Source: Cymbidium sinense (Eukaryota > Streptophyta > Magnoliopsida > Asparagales > Orchidaceae). From it: a stretch of 64,000 nt of DNA. Below, one piece after another: positions 43,626 to 57,880 of this stretch. The DNA lies in contig CM038214.1 in assembly GCA_021442155.1 (NCBI GenBank), positions 137,616,040 through 137,680,039 on the forward strand, in the 5' to 3' direction. The position numbers were made by a program, and so were the translations under genes. Each line of letters opens with the position of its first letter. The first letter of the stretch is position 1. Below the pieces are notes generated by a model. The model was given only the letters and a program-made list of their open reading frames with translations. It made no database searches and was not told the DNA's origin.

Positions 43626-46600
43626 TTCAAGGCATCACATCGCACCCCAGGAGTAACCCTTCTAGCCAATGCTCATCCTAGACCCCCATAGCACTAATCC
43701 TAATTCCTAATGCAAAATTACATTAAAAAAGGAAAAGTAAATCTAACTACACCTAAAAAATAAGTGTTAGCTAAACACACATATAACCCAAATAGTTATA
43801 TTTATAATTTGGACTTATCACCCTACACATCAGTAACAAAACTGGCATGTCCTAACTTGGATTATGCTTAGGGGCTTAAGCAACCTACAGATAGAGCATT
43901 TATATTTATTTTTAAACAACCTCTTAAGCACAATCCTTTGCAAAAAAAATAATGTTAGACTATCAACCACCTAACATCCAACCTATGATCCACATTCCTA
44001 ACATTCAGTCTAAAAATATTACATCACAAAATAAGACACAACATCAACCATACAATCAACACATCTACCAAACCTAATTCTAGGTCAGTGACCTAGTATT
44101 CTAGTGTGTGAAAAAAGGGATTGTGTGAAAAGACATTACTAGGCTTCTTTTGTTTAAGTTTCAATTTGAAGTTTGAATTTGTTTAAATTTTTTCTTTGGG
44201 TGGTTTCAATTTAAATGATTTAATCATTTATTTTCCATTTTTATCTCACTTTTATTTGGTTAAAGTGATATTTAGGTTTTCAAGAATGAAGAGTAGAATG
44301 AATTCTATTTTTGGATGGAACTCATCATATTCTACATCCTAACTCTGAAAGAGTCTAACTAAGGTCTTTAAGTATCTTAATTAGACCATTTGAATTTATG
44401 TGATTGATTTGATTTGATTAATGTTTATCTTATTTAAATTAGATTTTTAAATTTTTAATTTACTTAGTCTTCGTGTATTTTGATTGATTAATTTTGGATT
44501 ATATATTTTGATTTAATTAAAATTTGATAATTCAATTTCCTTAATATCTAATGAAGTTTAAGTTTATTTAATTTCATAAATTATGATTGATTAATTTTGG
44601 ATTAGATGTTTTGATTTAATTAAATTTTGATAATTCAATTTCTTTAATATCTAATGCTTTTTTTGTTTTAATTTCATATGATTATTATCATTTCGATGTT
44701 TATTTAAATTCATTGATTTTTACTATTTTATTTGAGTTTGATTTGGATTGGTGAATGTATTTTAATTTACTTATGATTTATTTGAAGTTTAATGTGTTCT
44801 TTTATTTGAATTCCAATTAAGGGTTTAACTTATTGAATTTATCCATCTAGTTTATATAAATGATTATCTCTTTAGCTTAATGATTATTCTCTTATCTTAG
44901 TTCAATAAGTTTGTTTATTTGGATTTTATTTTTGTTTAACTTATTTTGATATTGATTGAAATTTGGAGTAATTGGATATGATTTAATAACTTTTGAGTTT
45001 ATATTTAATTTTATGTTTATTTTATTTGATTATGATATTTAAAATATGAGATTTGAATTAGTTAAGAATTCCTCCAAAATTTTATATGAATAACTAATCA
45101 AATAAAGCTTAGCCAATTATAATAGTTGAGTTAATTATAATTAAGGATATGTCACATAACTAAATTTTCTTTTTGATTTTAAAATCAACATATAATAATA
45201 AGAGATTAAATTGACTATATAATTGACTTTCATAAATTATTTTCAAACAACTTTTTATATTTGATTATAATATTTATAATACTATTGGTTTAGTTAATTT
45301 TTTTCTTTTTATACTAAGTTTTACTTAGATTTTATGATATTTTAATTTGCACTTTTTTATTTTGTTTGATCACATATTATTTCATTTTTAGTTTTGTTTG
45401 GAATTCTAAAGATTGATTAACTCCTTTTTTTTAAAATTTAATTAAATCTAATAATAAATAAAATAAGGTGGATTAATCGTGATGGTTCGATCAAAAATCA
45501 AATGGTCCACGAGTTAATCATGGATTGATAGGTGGAATAAAATCACTATGCCATTCGACCTAATAAAAACTATTCATTTCAAACACATAAAATAAATAGT
45601 TTTGCTTTTGTCTCTAATCTCTCACCAAAAGGACTAAAAAGTAAAGTACACGGGTGCTAAAGGTTGGATGCTAACGACACTCGCATTCAACACATCGAAC
45701 ATAAGATCCCTAAGGCTTTCTAAGAGTTTAAGAATTATACCTCACTAGAGCTAATGTCTGGTGGATTGATGAAGAGGTGGCTTCGTTTAGAAGAAACAAA
45801 GCCCTATTGAGATGCTTGTTGGGTTGGATCAATACTTTGGCTAGCATACCTTTTCTTTACTCATATGGTTCTCCTCAAATGCCTACTCACTGATTGAAGA
45901 TAGTGTTCTCTAAATTGGTCAATTTGAACATCTTTCCTAAGGCACGAGGCAGCTTTGCCAGATGTTTCTAGGCTTGCCTCCTCACTAAGTATCCCATAAG
46001 CTCACTGACGGCCGCTGCTTACCAGAGCTTCATCATTCTCATGGATAGAATAGTTAGAAGCAAGTTGGAGGAAATATCTTCCTTACATGTGCTTGGGTTG
46101 TGTAGAGAAGAGTTGTTCAAATGCAGGCCAATGGAGGAAAACCTAGATGGAGAATAGGAGGTAGTGGAATGCAAGCTAGAAGAAGGAAAGGAGGTTCAAC
46201 ATATAAAGAGATTAAAGTTGCAGCAGCATTTTTGTAAGGAAATGTGGAGAAGATCAAGTGTTGGCTATCTAGTAGAGGAAGAGGGCAAGAGGAGAGAGGC
46301 TCGATGTCGTAGCATGATACTTTTAAACTGAAAATGAGAGGGATGAGAAGAATTACTATAGCCAAAAAATAGTTTAAAGAGGACTGGATTTTGCATTGAG
46401 TTGGAGAAATGAATATTCTCGCAAGTTATAGTGCCTCTCAACCTATGGGCTCAGGGATGAAGCTTGCCTGTGGATAAGAGTGTTGGACATGAGTCTCTAG
46501 CTTGGTCTGCTCACACAAGGAAAAGAGAGGGAGGTGTGTGGCTAGCCTTTGATTTGATTGGAGGGGAGGAAGTACTGAACTGACAAGAGAATGAGACGCT

Positions 46601-46906
46601 GCTCATGTGCGACTAATATGGAGAGTGAAGACGAACGAACAAAGGGACTCCAATCCTGTGAGGCTAGCCTTCGATCAAACAAAATGACATGCAGGAATGG
46701 GTTCGACTGCTCTTGCATGAAGGAAGATGCGAGAGAGGTTAAGCTTCTCTTAAAAAAATGGCAAGAATGAGAGGCTCTGTATGCAAGGGAGAAAAAGGTC
46801 TGTTTTCTCTCTTCTTCCCATCCAGTTCATGGGGATGAAAATGGAGGAGGAGATGGTATTCCACAGTATAAACATGGAAAGGAGTCTCATGAATGCTATT
46901 GGATGG

Positions 46907-47050
<144 letters not shown>

Positions 47051-47285
47051 TCGTGTGCTCCAAGGGGGTAAGATAAGATATTTTATTTTATTTTATTTTT
47101 TTAAAGCAGGAGAAGAGGTTTTCATCTGAATAGAAAATAAAAAAATTTATTAGAGATTCATGTGAAATAAAAAAATACTTGATGCTTTTGCTAGCTTTAA
47201 TAAAAGAGTGATGTACAAATTTATTATTATTTATTTTATTTTTTAACTGGATAAATATGGCATGAGAATGATAGCATACATGCTT

Positions 47286-47296
47286 GATACATACAT

Positions 47297-47330
<34 letters not shown>

Positions 47331-47332
47331 AT
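47286..47332. repeat. (ATAC)n then (TA)n microsatellite
   Basis: ATACATACATACATACATG followed by about 13 TA units, read directly. Confidence 0.95.
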
Positions 47333-48954
47333 TCTTGGTGTCACGTGACTAAAGATGGAATTTTTTTTGTTATTATTTTTTTTAGACATGTTCTTCTTTT
47401 ATTTATAAATCTTCATAATTTTTAGTAATTTTGATATTATAGTTAATTTAACTGAAGTTTATAAATTATATATACTATAATTAATGATTATTCAAATTAT
47501 ATATTTATTATTTATTTAGTAGTTCATTATCTAGATTTAATTTTAATCAAATTTATATTTGTTGTTCAAATTTAATTATATTTATATTTCAATTATACAA
47601 TGACAATGTTGATTGTTTCTTTTTTTTGTTATATGATTGATTTTCTAATTATTATAATTTGATTTCCTTGCTAATTATATTTTGTTTTAGTTGGGCTTAA
47701 TTGATTCAAATGATCAATTTGGCTCAATTATGGTAACTCATGTTCAATTAAGTGTTTAAGATGATTTGGAGTAATTGATCTCACTTGATTTGATGTAGAT
47801 TTAGATTTAAGCCCATTTTTACCAAAATTGGGCCTAATGGGCCGCATTGGACTTATTTGAGTTAAATGATCAAATTTATTAAATTAAACTCAAATGTTGG
47901 CTAAAATTTATCTAATTATAAATTTAAAATGATTTTGGAGGTTTGATTTGAATTAATTTTCAATTTAATTCACATTTAGATTTAATCCATATGGGTCTAC
48001 TTGGGTTAGGTGGCCAAATCAACCCATTTGGATCTTCATTAAATTTAGATTTGTTTAGTTTTAGACTCAAACATGTTCATTTAATGATTTTGAGTATTTG
48101 GAGTGACTCAATTTGATCAAATTTTAATTTGTTGACTTTTGTCTTAGTGGAGCCCATGTGGGTCAACTCTAGGTCAAATGACATATTTGTTATTTCGTGT
48201 CCCATCTTGATTTCCTTTTAGTTTGTTCATGTTTATGCATTGATTTCATATTTTTGATTCAATTTAATTTAGTTTAATTTTGATTTAATTTGATTTTATT
48301 TGGACTTAGGTTATTTGGAGCTTATTTGAATATTTTGGGTCAAATGTGTTAAGTTCGGTTTTACCTTGGCTTGATTGATTTGATTGTAGATTTTGGTATG
48401 GCTTGAAGTGATGATTGAAGGATTGATTAATTTATGAGAAAATTAATTGAGTTAGGTTTGATTTGGATGAGATTTGGCTAAGTCCATGAAATTTGCTTAA
48501 GTTTGATTTGGATTTTATTTGATTTGATTTAAGTTTGGATCATGATTTGAAGTTGAGTTTGAGTTTGAGATACATTGATTGAAGGGTTGAATTGATTTTG
48601 AGAAAATCAATTGAATTTGGATTGAGGGATTTGGCTAAGGCTAAGTCCATAAGATAAATCATGAAGTTTGATTTTGGATTGATCATGGGCTTCAATCATT
48701 GATTTGGATTTGAATTTGGATTTTGATGATTGAATTGAATTTGAGGTTTGGTTTGAGAAGGTGAACATAGGATTATGCTATAGAGTAGGTGAGTCTCTTT
48801 AATCAAGGCATAGCTAATCCTATAGTATGAAGTCTTGCATTTAAGTGTTCAATTAATTGCTAGAAGTGTCTTAAGACTAAGGAAGTGTGTGTCTAAATGG
48901 CTCATAGGTCTAAGAAGAAGAGGTTGAGAACTCACTCCAAAATTTAGGTCAACA

Positions 48955-50734
48955 AAAGGATCAATAGGGTTGTACATTTGAGAGACGAACAACATCCTTT
49001 GGATTGGTACTAATGAAAATGATCTATGCCTAAGTCTGAAGATAGATATAATCATGATCTTAGTGATTTAACATGCCAAGGGCATAAGATAGAAAAGTAG
49101 ATTTGGTTGGAATTTCATGTTAAGAACTTGAAGGAAGATTAGGGATCACACATGCATTGGGAATGATGTGAGAGGTTTATGCTAGGCATAAAAGGAGAAA
49201 TAAGATTGAGTATATGAACCTTCCACTAAGGAAGAGGTTCAAGCTTATTAGGGATATGGATTTGATTTGATTGTGAATATGATTAATTTTGGTGTGTTTG
49301 AGATTAGAATCTATAACCCAAGGGGATCAAGATCAAATTAATTTTAATTTATTTTATTTTATGATATGGAGGCATATCTGTTGATATGGATTTGAATCTT
49401 AGATTGAGAATGAACCTTCCACTAGTAGATTGATGGGACAAGATGATGATTTATGGCTCCATGGAGAATGATTTTGAATCATACATTGGGGACATAAGTA
49501 GTGAATTTGTTAGATTTATATTTTGATTGGCTCTAGGAGACTAATCGATTGTGCTCAGGGTGAAGTTTGGTTGTTGAAAAATTTGACTAGGAAGGTTGGT
49601 TTGAATTTGGTTTGTTATGAATGTGTGATGGAATAAGAAGGATAGTTGGTCTTAGATTTACAAATAATGGGGTAGTCCATCCAGGGTAGATAAGGTTTTT
49701 GTGAATGTACTGGAAGAAAGCGTAAATTTTATATCTTCCAAAGGGATCAATGTGAGATCTATCAATGGAAATCAAATAAGGTTATTGAAGAGTGTTGTTA
49801 TCTTATCAACTCAAGTGTAGTCTGATGAAATTTGATTTATATTGATTTGATTTGATTTAATTTAATTTAGTGTGTTATAGGATGTGGTGTGTGATGCAAG
49901 AAGAGCTATGTTGGCTCATCAAATTTATAAGTCAAAGGGTAGTCTACCACCAATGGGAATCTAACCCAAGTTGCTTATCAATGCAAGATTCCAAAGTGGG
50001 GAACAATCATGACTTGTGATGAAATAAATCAATTAAGTTTACCATGAGTGATGGGAGGACTTATGTCAGCTCAAGAGTAGTGATTAATTTAATTTGATGG
50101 ATCCCATTGATGTGTAATGGATCAAGAGAAGAATGTCTTTGGTATCTGATTTTACCAATCAAAAGGGTTTTTAAGGGTAAGATTATTGATAAATTTGTGT
50201 GTAACGGTTACCATGAAGAAAGCATGTAGACTTACATATAAGAGTGAAAAAGATATATTGATGTATAATAGATCGAACCCAACTTTTGGATTATGAGTGC
50301 AAATGTAAAGAATAAATACATCTTAAAGCGAGAAATATATATATAAAAATAAATTGAATTGATAAGGGCATAAAAAGAGTGTATTTATCTCAACTCAAGA
50401 GTAGTATTCTATAGAAAGTTTTTTATTTATTTTATTTTTTAGTGAGTTCTCAACTTATCATGGATCTAGAAATCTAAATAATTTTAATTCTAGTGATATA
50501 ATTAATAATTAGACTTAGAAGTTATAAATAGATATGCTTTAAATTAAAGATATAAATAAATAATATATTTTTTATTAATTAATAGATATTTTTAATTAAT
50601 TTTGCTATCAAAATAGATTCTTTCTTAATATAATAGCATTGAAGAATTGTTTAGTTTATGTTATGATGAAGGATGATGTCAATTCTTTACATATAAATGC
50701 ATTGGAAGATTTAGAAATATTTCAATTTGAAGAG
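48955..50734 (-). other. 3' non-coding region of Tat copy D
   Basis: The complement matches the 3' region and satellite of copy F (49140-49560 with 31560-31330; diverged satellite words near 49800-50000). It meets block X of copy C at 48954/48955 in opposite orientation, a clear inversion junction. No gene recognised. Confidence 0.6.
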
Positions 50735-51820
50735 AGAATTTGAAATGAAATTTTCATTGATGATAATGATTTCAAACATAATTTTATGGATTTATTTAAG
50801 TAGATATTGATTTATTTTTTATGGTTGATGAGTTGATATCCTTCTTGGTAGTTCATGGAAAAATGCTTAAGTATAAAATTTCATTTATTAATTAACAATT
50901 GGTATTTAAAACTAAAATAAAATTTATTGATATGAAATAAATTGTGAGCTTGAATTTAGCTTTTAAAGTCAAAGTTATGTTGTGTAAATTTGATTCTTTA
51001 AATAATTTAGATTATGTTATGATTGCTAAAATATATGATTTGACTTAATGGAATTTTCTAACTCAAATATGGAGAAAAATATTGATTGATTAGATTTTGT
51101 AGTGGTGCGATAAGCCCACAAAGCTTCAACAAATTACTCATTTATATTTGTTATTGAGTGTCTTTTTTTATTTGAATGAGATTTTATTGAAAATAAGGTA
51201 GAGTATCACCAATCTATATTGTGTCTTCGAGCAAAGTTATTGATCCTAGTGCATTTGAATGCAAAATCATTATTAGATATAATTCATCGAGGCACCTCAA
51301 ACTTATATACGATATGGTTCCTGAAAAACTGGAGCACATGCTAGGCTTTGACCTCCCTGAGAGGAATTGCCTTTGCCCACTTGGAAAAGTAATCAATAGT
51401 GGCAAGGATGAATCGATGACCTTTGGAAGAAGAATGATCAATCAAACTCATAATATCGCAGTACCCCAACACTCGAATGGCCAAGAGGCCAATGTTGGAT
51501 GTAGAATGTTGGGTGGTAGGGACCACTCCATGCACCTAACATTAGTGACAACGCTTGGATACATCTATGCATTTGGTAATCATCATAGGCTAATAGTACC
51601 CAAGTCTCTAAATCTTGGCCTTCATCTTTAGACCAAATTGGTGAGCTCCGCCATAATCCTGAGTGTGCCGATCATGATTTTATGGGCTTCGTGCTTGTCT
51701 AAACAATGTAACCACATATGATTAAAGGACCACCAAGGTGCCATTGATGAGAGTGTAGGAAAGGGCTCTGCTTCATTTGATGGGCTTGTGACTTCTCTTG
51801 AGGTAGTTTGCCTTTAGTTA
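50735..51820 (-). pseudogene. integrase, copy D (AT-decayed C-terminus)
   Basis: The minus strand carries a CH-stop-C zinc remnant (about 51560), then FILATIDYFSKWAKAIPLREV (Asp kept where copy B has Asn). The second catalytic region IISNNDFAF has DNG mutated to NND. The C-terminal domain (51030-50735) aligns base by base with copy B 25310-25640, but GC positions are largely replaced by A/T, so little protein is readable. Confidence 0.75.
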
Positions 51821-52028
51821 GATAGTCCATGAATGGTTGCCTCCAATCCAGCTACTCATCCTTTTTGGCAACATCAACGTCCCCTTGAAGTTAGAATCTC
51901 TCGATGAATTCAGTATCAATAAGAAATTGGACTTATCTATTTTAAATCTTTATTGATATGGACTCATCTTCCAGACATGCCAACTCTTTGGCAAGCTTTT
52001 CTAGTGCATCTGCTATTGCATTCTCTCC

Positions 52029-52400
52029 TCACGAGATCTTGTATATGGTAACCTCTGGGATTTGGGCTAATAGATCCATGATGTATTTGTGATAATGACA
52101 GAGTTTAGACTTAAGAACCTTATATGACCCAGCGATTTGGTTGATGACCAGCTCAGAATCCCCAAAGATATCAATGTTCTGGATGCATAGCATGACTGTT
52201 AACTCCAGACCAATAATTAAAGCCTCATACTCAGCTTCGTTGTTAATGCAAGGATTGGATAGATGGTATGAGAATCTCCTCACATCATTATCTAGAGTTA
52301 GAAGGACTATTACTACCTTTGAGTTTTTTGGAAGAGTAGATTGTGGTTCTTCTCCTTTTTGAGAGATAGCCGCACCATCAAAATACAATTCCCATCAGTG
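52029..52400 (-). pseudogene. archaeal-type RNase H, copy D (best preserved)
   Basis: A 119-codon open frame reads MYFDGAAISQKGEE, NPCINNEAEYEALIIGLELT, IFGDSELVINQIAGSYKV and LLAQIPEVTIYKIS. All three visible acidic boxes (FDG, NNEAEYEAL, GDS) are intact. This is the Tat-lineage marker domain and the longest undamaged domain in the window, though it is isolated from any open polyprotein. Confidence 0.88.
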
Positions 52401-52559
52401 ATTACTAGTGTCCCCCAAGTTCATGATTTGTTCATCGGGGAGATCGTCATTAGGTGGAGAGTTAGCATGAAGTGGGTGTGCTACTAAGAAGTTTGTCAAT
52501 GCTTGTCCTTTTACTGCACGGAGGGGTATGAAAGTAATGTCAAACTATGAGAGAATCAT

Positions 52560-53059
52560 GGACCATCGTGTCAACCACCCGGATAACGCGCTATGTCATT
52601 TGATATTGTAGTGGATTGACTTTGGAGATCAAGTTGACTTTATGAGAAAGCATATAATGCCATAGCTTTTAGGATGCAAAGATTAAAGCTAGGCAATGTT
52701 TCTCAATGGGTGAATAATTTGTTTTAGCAAGGATTGGATGAGGACTGAGATAGTAGAGAGCATTCCCTTTCTCTTCATCATTGGCTTGGGACAACAAAGT
52801 GCCAAGGGAGTCATCCAATGTAGTAGTTAGAGGATGAATAGCTTGCCTAGATAAGGGCTACTAGAATTGGCGGCATCATCAGGTAGTACTTGATGTCTTT
52901 AAAGGCATGTTGAAACTTGTCATCCCACATAAACTTGGCATACTTTTTGATAAATGCTGAAAATGGCTGGCACCTTCCTAATAGGTTGGATATGAAGCAT
53001 CTTAAATACTCCAACCATCCTTGAAATAATCTGAGTTGAGTTAGACTTTTAGGGGGTGG
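52560..53059 (-). pseudogene. first RNase H and connection, copy D
   Basis: The minus strand carries MPPPKSLTQLRLFQGWLEYL, RCFISNLLGRCQPFSAFIKK, YAKFMWDDKFQHAFKDIKYY and further boxes to about 52560. This matches the connection and RNase H region of copy B, with stops after 52847. Confidence 0.8.
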
Positions 53060-53785
53060 CATTTCTAGTATCACTTTGAACTTCTTCGGATTTATCTTGA
53101 TTCTCTGTGTCGAATAACAAACCCAAGGAACTTTCCTAAAGTTACTCAGAATGCACACTTCAGGTGGTTCATTTTGAGGTTAAATTGTCTTGACCATTCA
53201 AAAACTATTCTTAAGCCAAAGAGGTGGTCTTCCTTTTCTTTACTTTTGACTATGAGATCATCAATAGAACAGAACTTAATGATGAATGAGTTCATCAAGA
53301 TTCAAGTCATAGCCCACTAGTATGTAGCACCGTTTAAGGTGAAAGTCATAACCTTATAGCAATAAATTTTGATCGGGTTCAAAATAAGTATTTTTTCATC
53401 TTCATGGGCCATCTTAATTTGGTTGTAGCGATGAGTCATCCATGAAAGAGAAGACTGCATGAAATGAGGGAATGTTCACCATCAACTCTGGGATTGGTAA
53501 TGGAAATTCTTCTTTTAAACATGCCTTATTTAAGTCCCTAAAGTTGACGCATATGCAAATTTGGTCATTCTTCTTCTTAACTTGGACGACATTGGTGAAC
53601 CATATAAGGTATTTTTCTTCCCTGATGAAGCCATCATCAATCAGTTTCTTGACTTTAGAAATGACCTATTGTTCAATGTCTAATCGTATGCGTCTAGGAG
53701 TTTACTTGATAGGGTTAGCACTAGGCTCTATCGCTAGTTTATGGACTGCTACATCAGGATATTAATTGGGAATCTCTTCATAACT
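53060..53785 (-). pseudogene. reverse transcriptase, copy D (catalytic Asp pair kept)
   Basis: Complement boxes match copies A and B: RT substrate box near 53500, motif A near 53440. The YxDD motif reads SIDD (about 53255-53270), so both Asp remain although Tyr is Ser. It is frameshifted and interrupted, so not active. Confidence 0.75.
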
Positions 53786-54466
53786 TCATATGAAGTAGTA
53801 CTTAAACTTAGTCAATAGCTTAACTAAGTCATTAGTTTCAGTTTGGTTCAACAAGGAACTAATGAAAGTTGGGCGTGGATCTTCTTCAGTCCCTAAGTTG
53901 ATTTCTTTAAGTTCATGAATGGTTGATTTGATTTCTTCTTCAAACTTTGGTAGTGCATCCTTGACTTGAAAATCATGTAGGTCATCTAATGTTTCTAAGC
54001 ATTCCTCCTCATAAGAGTTTGTGTGATTTGAAAAGAACCTATCAGATTCCAAATGATTGGTGATAACTAGGCATCAATTATCATCATCGACTGGACCCAC
54101 TGTACCGAATCTTAGTCCTAGTCTTGATTAAGAATGTCTACATTTGTTATCCAATAACCTCTTGAAGTAATATGACCTGTGTTTAGACCAAGTATGTTGG
54201 ATCAATCCCTTCTTCGCTAGATTAAGAACATAAGGCAAGTACTAATCAAAAGATAATTGTATTAAATCTTTATATGAATCACCCTCAAGTTTTACATCAA
54301 CTTCTTTACTTGAGGATGATTCTCCTAGAAATAATCTCTGAGTCTTCACATTTATGGATGACTTAGGGGCTTCCTTAACTACAAAACCCTAAACATCTTA
54401 TGAGAAAAGTGGGTTAGAGCTAAGGCTCCCAACGGATGCCTGACTGTTTAACATATAGACTTGGAT
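53786..54466 (-). pseudogene. protease-RT linker, copy D
   Basis: An 88-codon open frame reads SYEEECLETLDDLHDFQVKD and EEDPRPTFISSLLNQTETND, the acidic segment of copies A and B. Further upstream (54070-54466) it is collinear with copy A 8340-8730 but full of stops. It ends at ATATAGACTTGGATA (54452-54466). Confidence 0.7.
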
Positions 54467-57400
54467 AGCTAAATTCCATCAATCATTTATCAAATCCAAA
54501 TCCAAATTCCAAACCAAATGATTAGAACCCATAATCAAGTACAAAATCAAAATCCCCCTCAAAGCCTTATGATGGAATACCATAAACCTAGCCAAATCTC
54601 CTAATTTAACCCAAATTTGATTGATCTCTTCATGAATCATTTATATCTTCATTTATACTCATAAACAAAAATGAGATATAAACTCAAATAGCCAAAACTA
54701 AATAAAACTAAATCAAACCAAGCCAAATCCCCTCTTAAACCTTATGGACCTATCTCCATAAGCTTAGCCAAATCTCATACAAATCAACCCAAAATCAATT
54801 GGTTTCTTTATAAACCTATTACTCCTTCATTTATACTCATAAATATAAATGAAACCCACCTTCAATGACCAAAAATAAATCAAATTAATTCCCTACTTAA
54901 GCCCTTTTGACCTACATCCTTAAGCTTAGTCAAATTTGCTTCCAAACCACTCCAAAATTAAATGATTTTCTCATGAATCATTTATATCTTCATTTATATT
55001 CCTAAATATAAATGAAATATAAATTCAAATAGGTAATACCAAATCCAAAATCAAATTAAAATCCAATTTATACCCTTTAATCCAATTTCTTGGACTTAAC
55101 CAAATCTATCCAAATCAAGCCAAAACCAATGGATTTTCTCTTGAATCAATCATTCCTTCAAATATCTATCCAAATATAAATGAAAACTACAATCATCAAG
55201 CCAAATCAAAATCAACTCAAGTCAAATCCAACCTAGTCCATTTGACTTGAAATATTTAAATGAAAAAAAACTCATTTGAACCTAGACCAATTGCAATTGA
55301 ATTTATATGTCAATGAAATCCATATATAAACTCATCTAAATCAAACTCAACTCAAAATCAAGCTAACTAAACCCAATTAGCTCACTTGACCCAAAGTGGC
55401 CAATTTGACCTACATGAAGAAAAATCAAATTCAATTCAAATCAAAGTGAATTAAGCCAATCCAAACTTCATGTCATGATTGTTGATCATCCTAGGTTAAT
55501 CAATTATCATGAATTGGGTCAAACCAAGTCAACCTAGCTCATTGACCAAGTCAACCCTTTAACCCATATGAACCCAAACTAGCCAAATTATAATCTAAAC
55601 CAAATTGATTGCAACCAATGACTCAAGTTCATTAAAAATTCATTATTGAACTTGATTAAAGCCATAATTGAGCACAATTGGACCAGTTGGTCAACCTAGC
55701 CCAACTTAGCCCAAATTGACTTAAAGGATCAAATTGGCCAAAATCCAAATAAAATCCAAATTGATTCAAACCAAAGCCTATAATCATTTTCAATTAACCA
55801 ATTGAACTTAAACCAACACCCAACCCAAACTAATTTGGCCAAATTGGTCAAATTGGTCAACTTGACCCATTTGACCTATATGAATCCAAAAGAGCCAAAA
55901 TCAAATCCAAAGCAAATTGAACCAAACCAATGACACCAATACAGTCCAAATGGTCATGTGAATTTGACCCAACCATTGGTTTGACGTAATTTGACCAATT
56001 GTTCAACTTGACCCAACCTAAGCCAATTTGACCTAAATAGGTCAAATTAAGCCAAATCAAACCAAATGAACTCCAAATCACTCAAAATTTGGGCTAACCC
56101 ACTTTTGACTCATCTTAAATCTGTCCAAATGAAATCCATTACCAAATGACCAAGATACCCTTGGGCTAGGGCATCACATGAGGCAAATCACTTGGGGAAT
56201 GGTCATTTCTCTTCCTTGGAAACTTGGTACCCATCTATTGGTCCACTTAGGCACCAAGACACTGGTTAACCTCACCCAATGGTGGTTGGTTTTGCCATGA
56301 CTCATGGGGAAGTTATATCACCTCCCCATTCCTATTAGAACACTTGGAAAGCCATGGACACCCACTCCCATGGTGGCCACTCACACCCTCTTCCACTCAA
56401 GAAACCATTAAGGTGATTCCCTACCCATTGAGCTCCCATGATAGCTATTTGATTAAAACAACCAAATAAGGCTAGCTATCCAATCCAAAGAATGAGGGGG
56501 TATACCTTTCTCATTCTCACTCAAACCTAAAGACACACTCGATTCAACCCTAACAGCCAAAAATGCATGCCCCAGAGTAATTTCCAAGGTTTCTCGAGCT
56601 CCCCAACTCTTCCTCTATCAAATTTAAAAAAATTAAAATAGGGGAGCCCCAATACAATTGCCATTTCCTCAAACCTCCATCAAAGTGCAATTAACTTTGC
56701 ACACACCATCCTTGGCCTAGAAGAGCAAGAACAAATCATCCCTCAAGCTTCTTGATGATTGGAGGGTAGAGTTCAATAGAATCTGACCACTTCCATCCTG
56801 TGCCTTGGTTTTTCAAGTAATCCACCTCAAATCAAAACTCATGCTACTGTGGTGAAAATTTTCTACAAAGGAGTCACCTTTCAAATTTACGGGGAGAAAT
56901 GAAAGAGGAGCCCTTATAAAAATTCATCTTGCATGATGCCACGTGATCCAGATGTACTTATTCATGTGATCACATATGTCATCAAGGTATAGTTTACTAT
57001 CTCGAAAGATAGAAGTCACTACCCTTTAATGGAACCAATTACCTCAATAAAGACTCCTAAGGATGATGGGTCTACTAATGTACTAGAGATGCTTCTCCTA
57101 CTTTACATGAAAAAGTAAAGTAAAATTTATTTTAAATTGAGTTAGTTAAGTTCCATATAGGGGCAAACCCCCATAGTTAATTACATCCTAAGGGATGGGA
57201 TCCCTTAGGAAAACTCTCGATTAAGGTAAATGATCATTGTCTCTAAAGATTTCAATAGAGAAGGACTATCAATCGATTGGTTTATATTTTGAAGATCAAA
57301 TGGGATTGATTAAAAAGGGAGTTATTATCGAAGCCAAAATAGGAAATAAGTAAGAGATGCTCATGATGCTAGGAAACCTAGCGAGCATCTCAAACTATCC

Positions 57401-57880
57401 TATAGTTAGGCTTTACATTTTAGAAATTGATTTAGTTTATTTGAGTTACATTTTCATTAGAAATTTAGTACTTAAGATTCCTTAACACAAGATTGAGGAA
57501 ATGTCTAAGAGGTGAGGTATTATGCTTATGGCCCACAAAGGGAGAAGCAACCTAAATTAAATCTAGAGAGCTTCAAAGGGATGGAAGCACAACCTAAATC
57601 TAAGGCAAAATGGTAATTGCCTCCACAAGAGAGGACAAACCACCCGACATTTTGACTTACAACCACCTGGCTACCACTAACTAACTCGCTACAATTTTAA
57701 ATACATGTAGGCAAGTCTATACTTATACAAGATAGCTAGTTATTACTTAGAAAGCTAAGTCCTTAAACTCACTCTAAAGAGACTAGATGATGTAAAGGGA
57801 CATGCTTCAAATGACCTAAATCTAATACAATTCAAATTTTTTTATGTTTATTTTTGGACAATTATTTTGACTCAGGGCTT
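54467..57880 (-). mobile_element. block X, copy D (right part)
   Basis: The complement of the copy B/E arrangement: ~170-bp repeats (TTAGCCAAATCTC-type words near 54590, 54765, 54930 and 55090), TTGACC-rich cluster (55380-56110), then the 56.2-56.9 kb stretch matching copy A 11.3-12.0 kb, and TAAGGGATGGGATCCCTTAG (57190), comparable to copy A about 12855. The left part of X seems lost near the junction with copy E. No gene seen. Confidence 0.65.

Larger units (their letters stand above)
50735..54466 (-). mobile_element. Tat-lineage Ty3/gypsy copy D, pol region (minus)
   Basis: Minus-strand order: linker, RT, RNase H, archaeal-type RNase H, integrase. The protease end and Lys-rich linker (about 1 kb relative to copy A) are deleted at 54466, where the linker jumps straight into block X. 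RT keeps both catalytic Asp, unlike copies A and B. Confidence 0.85.
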
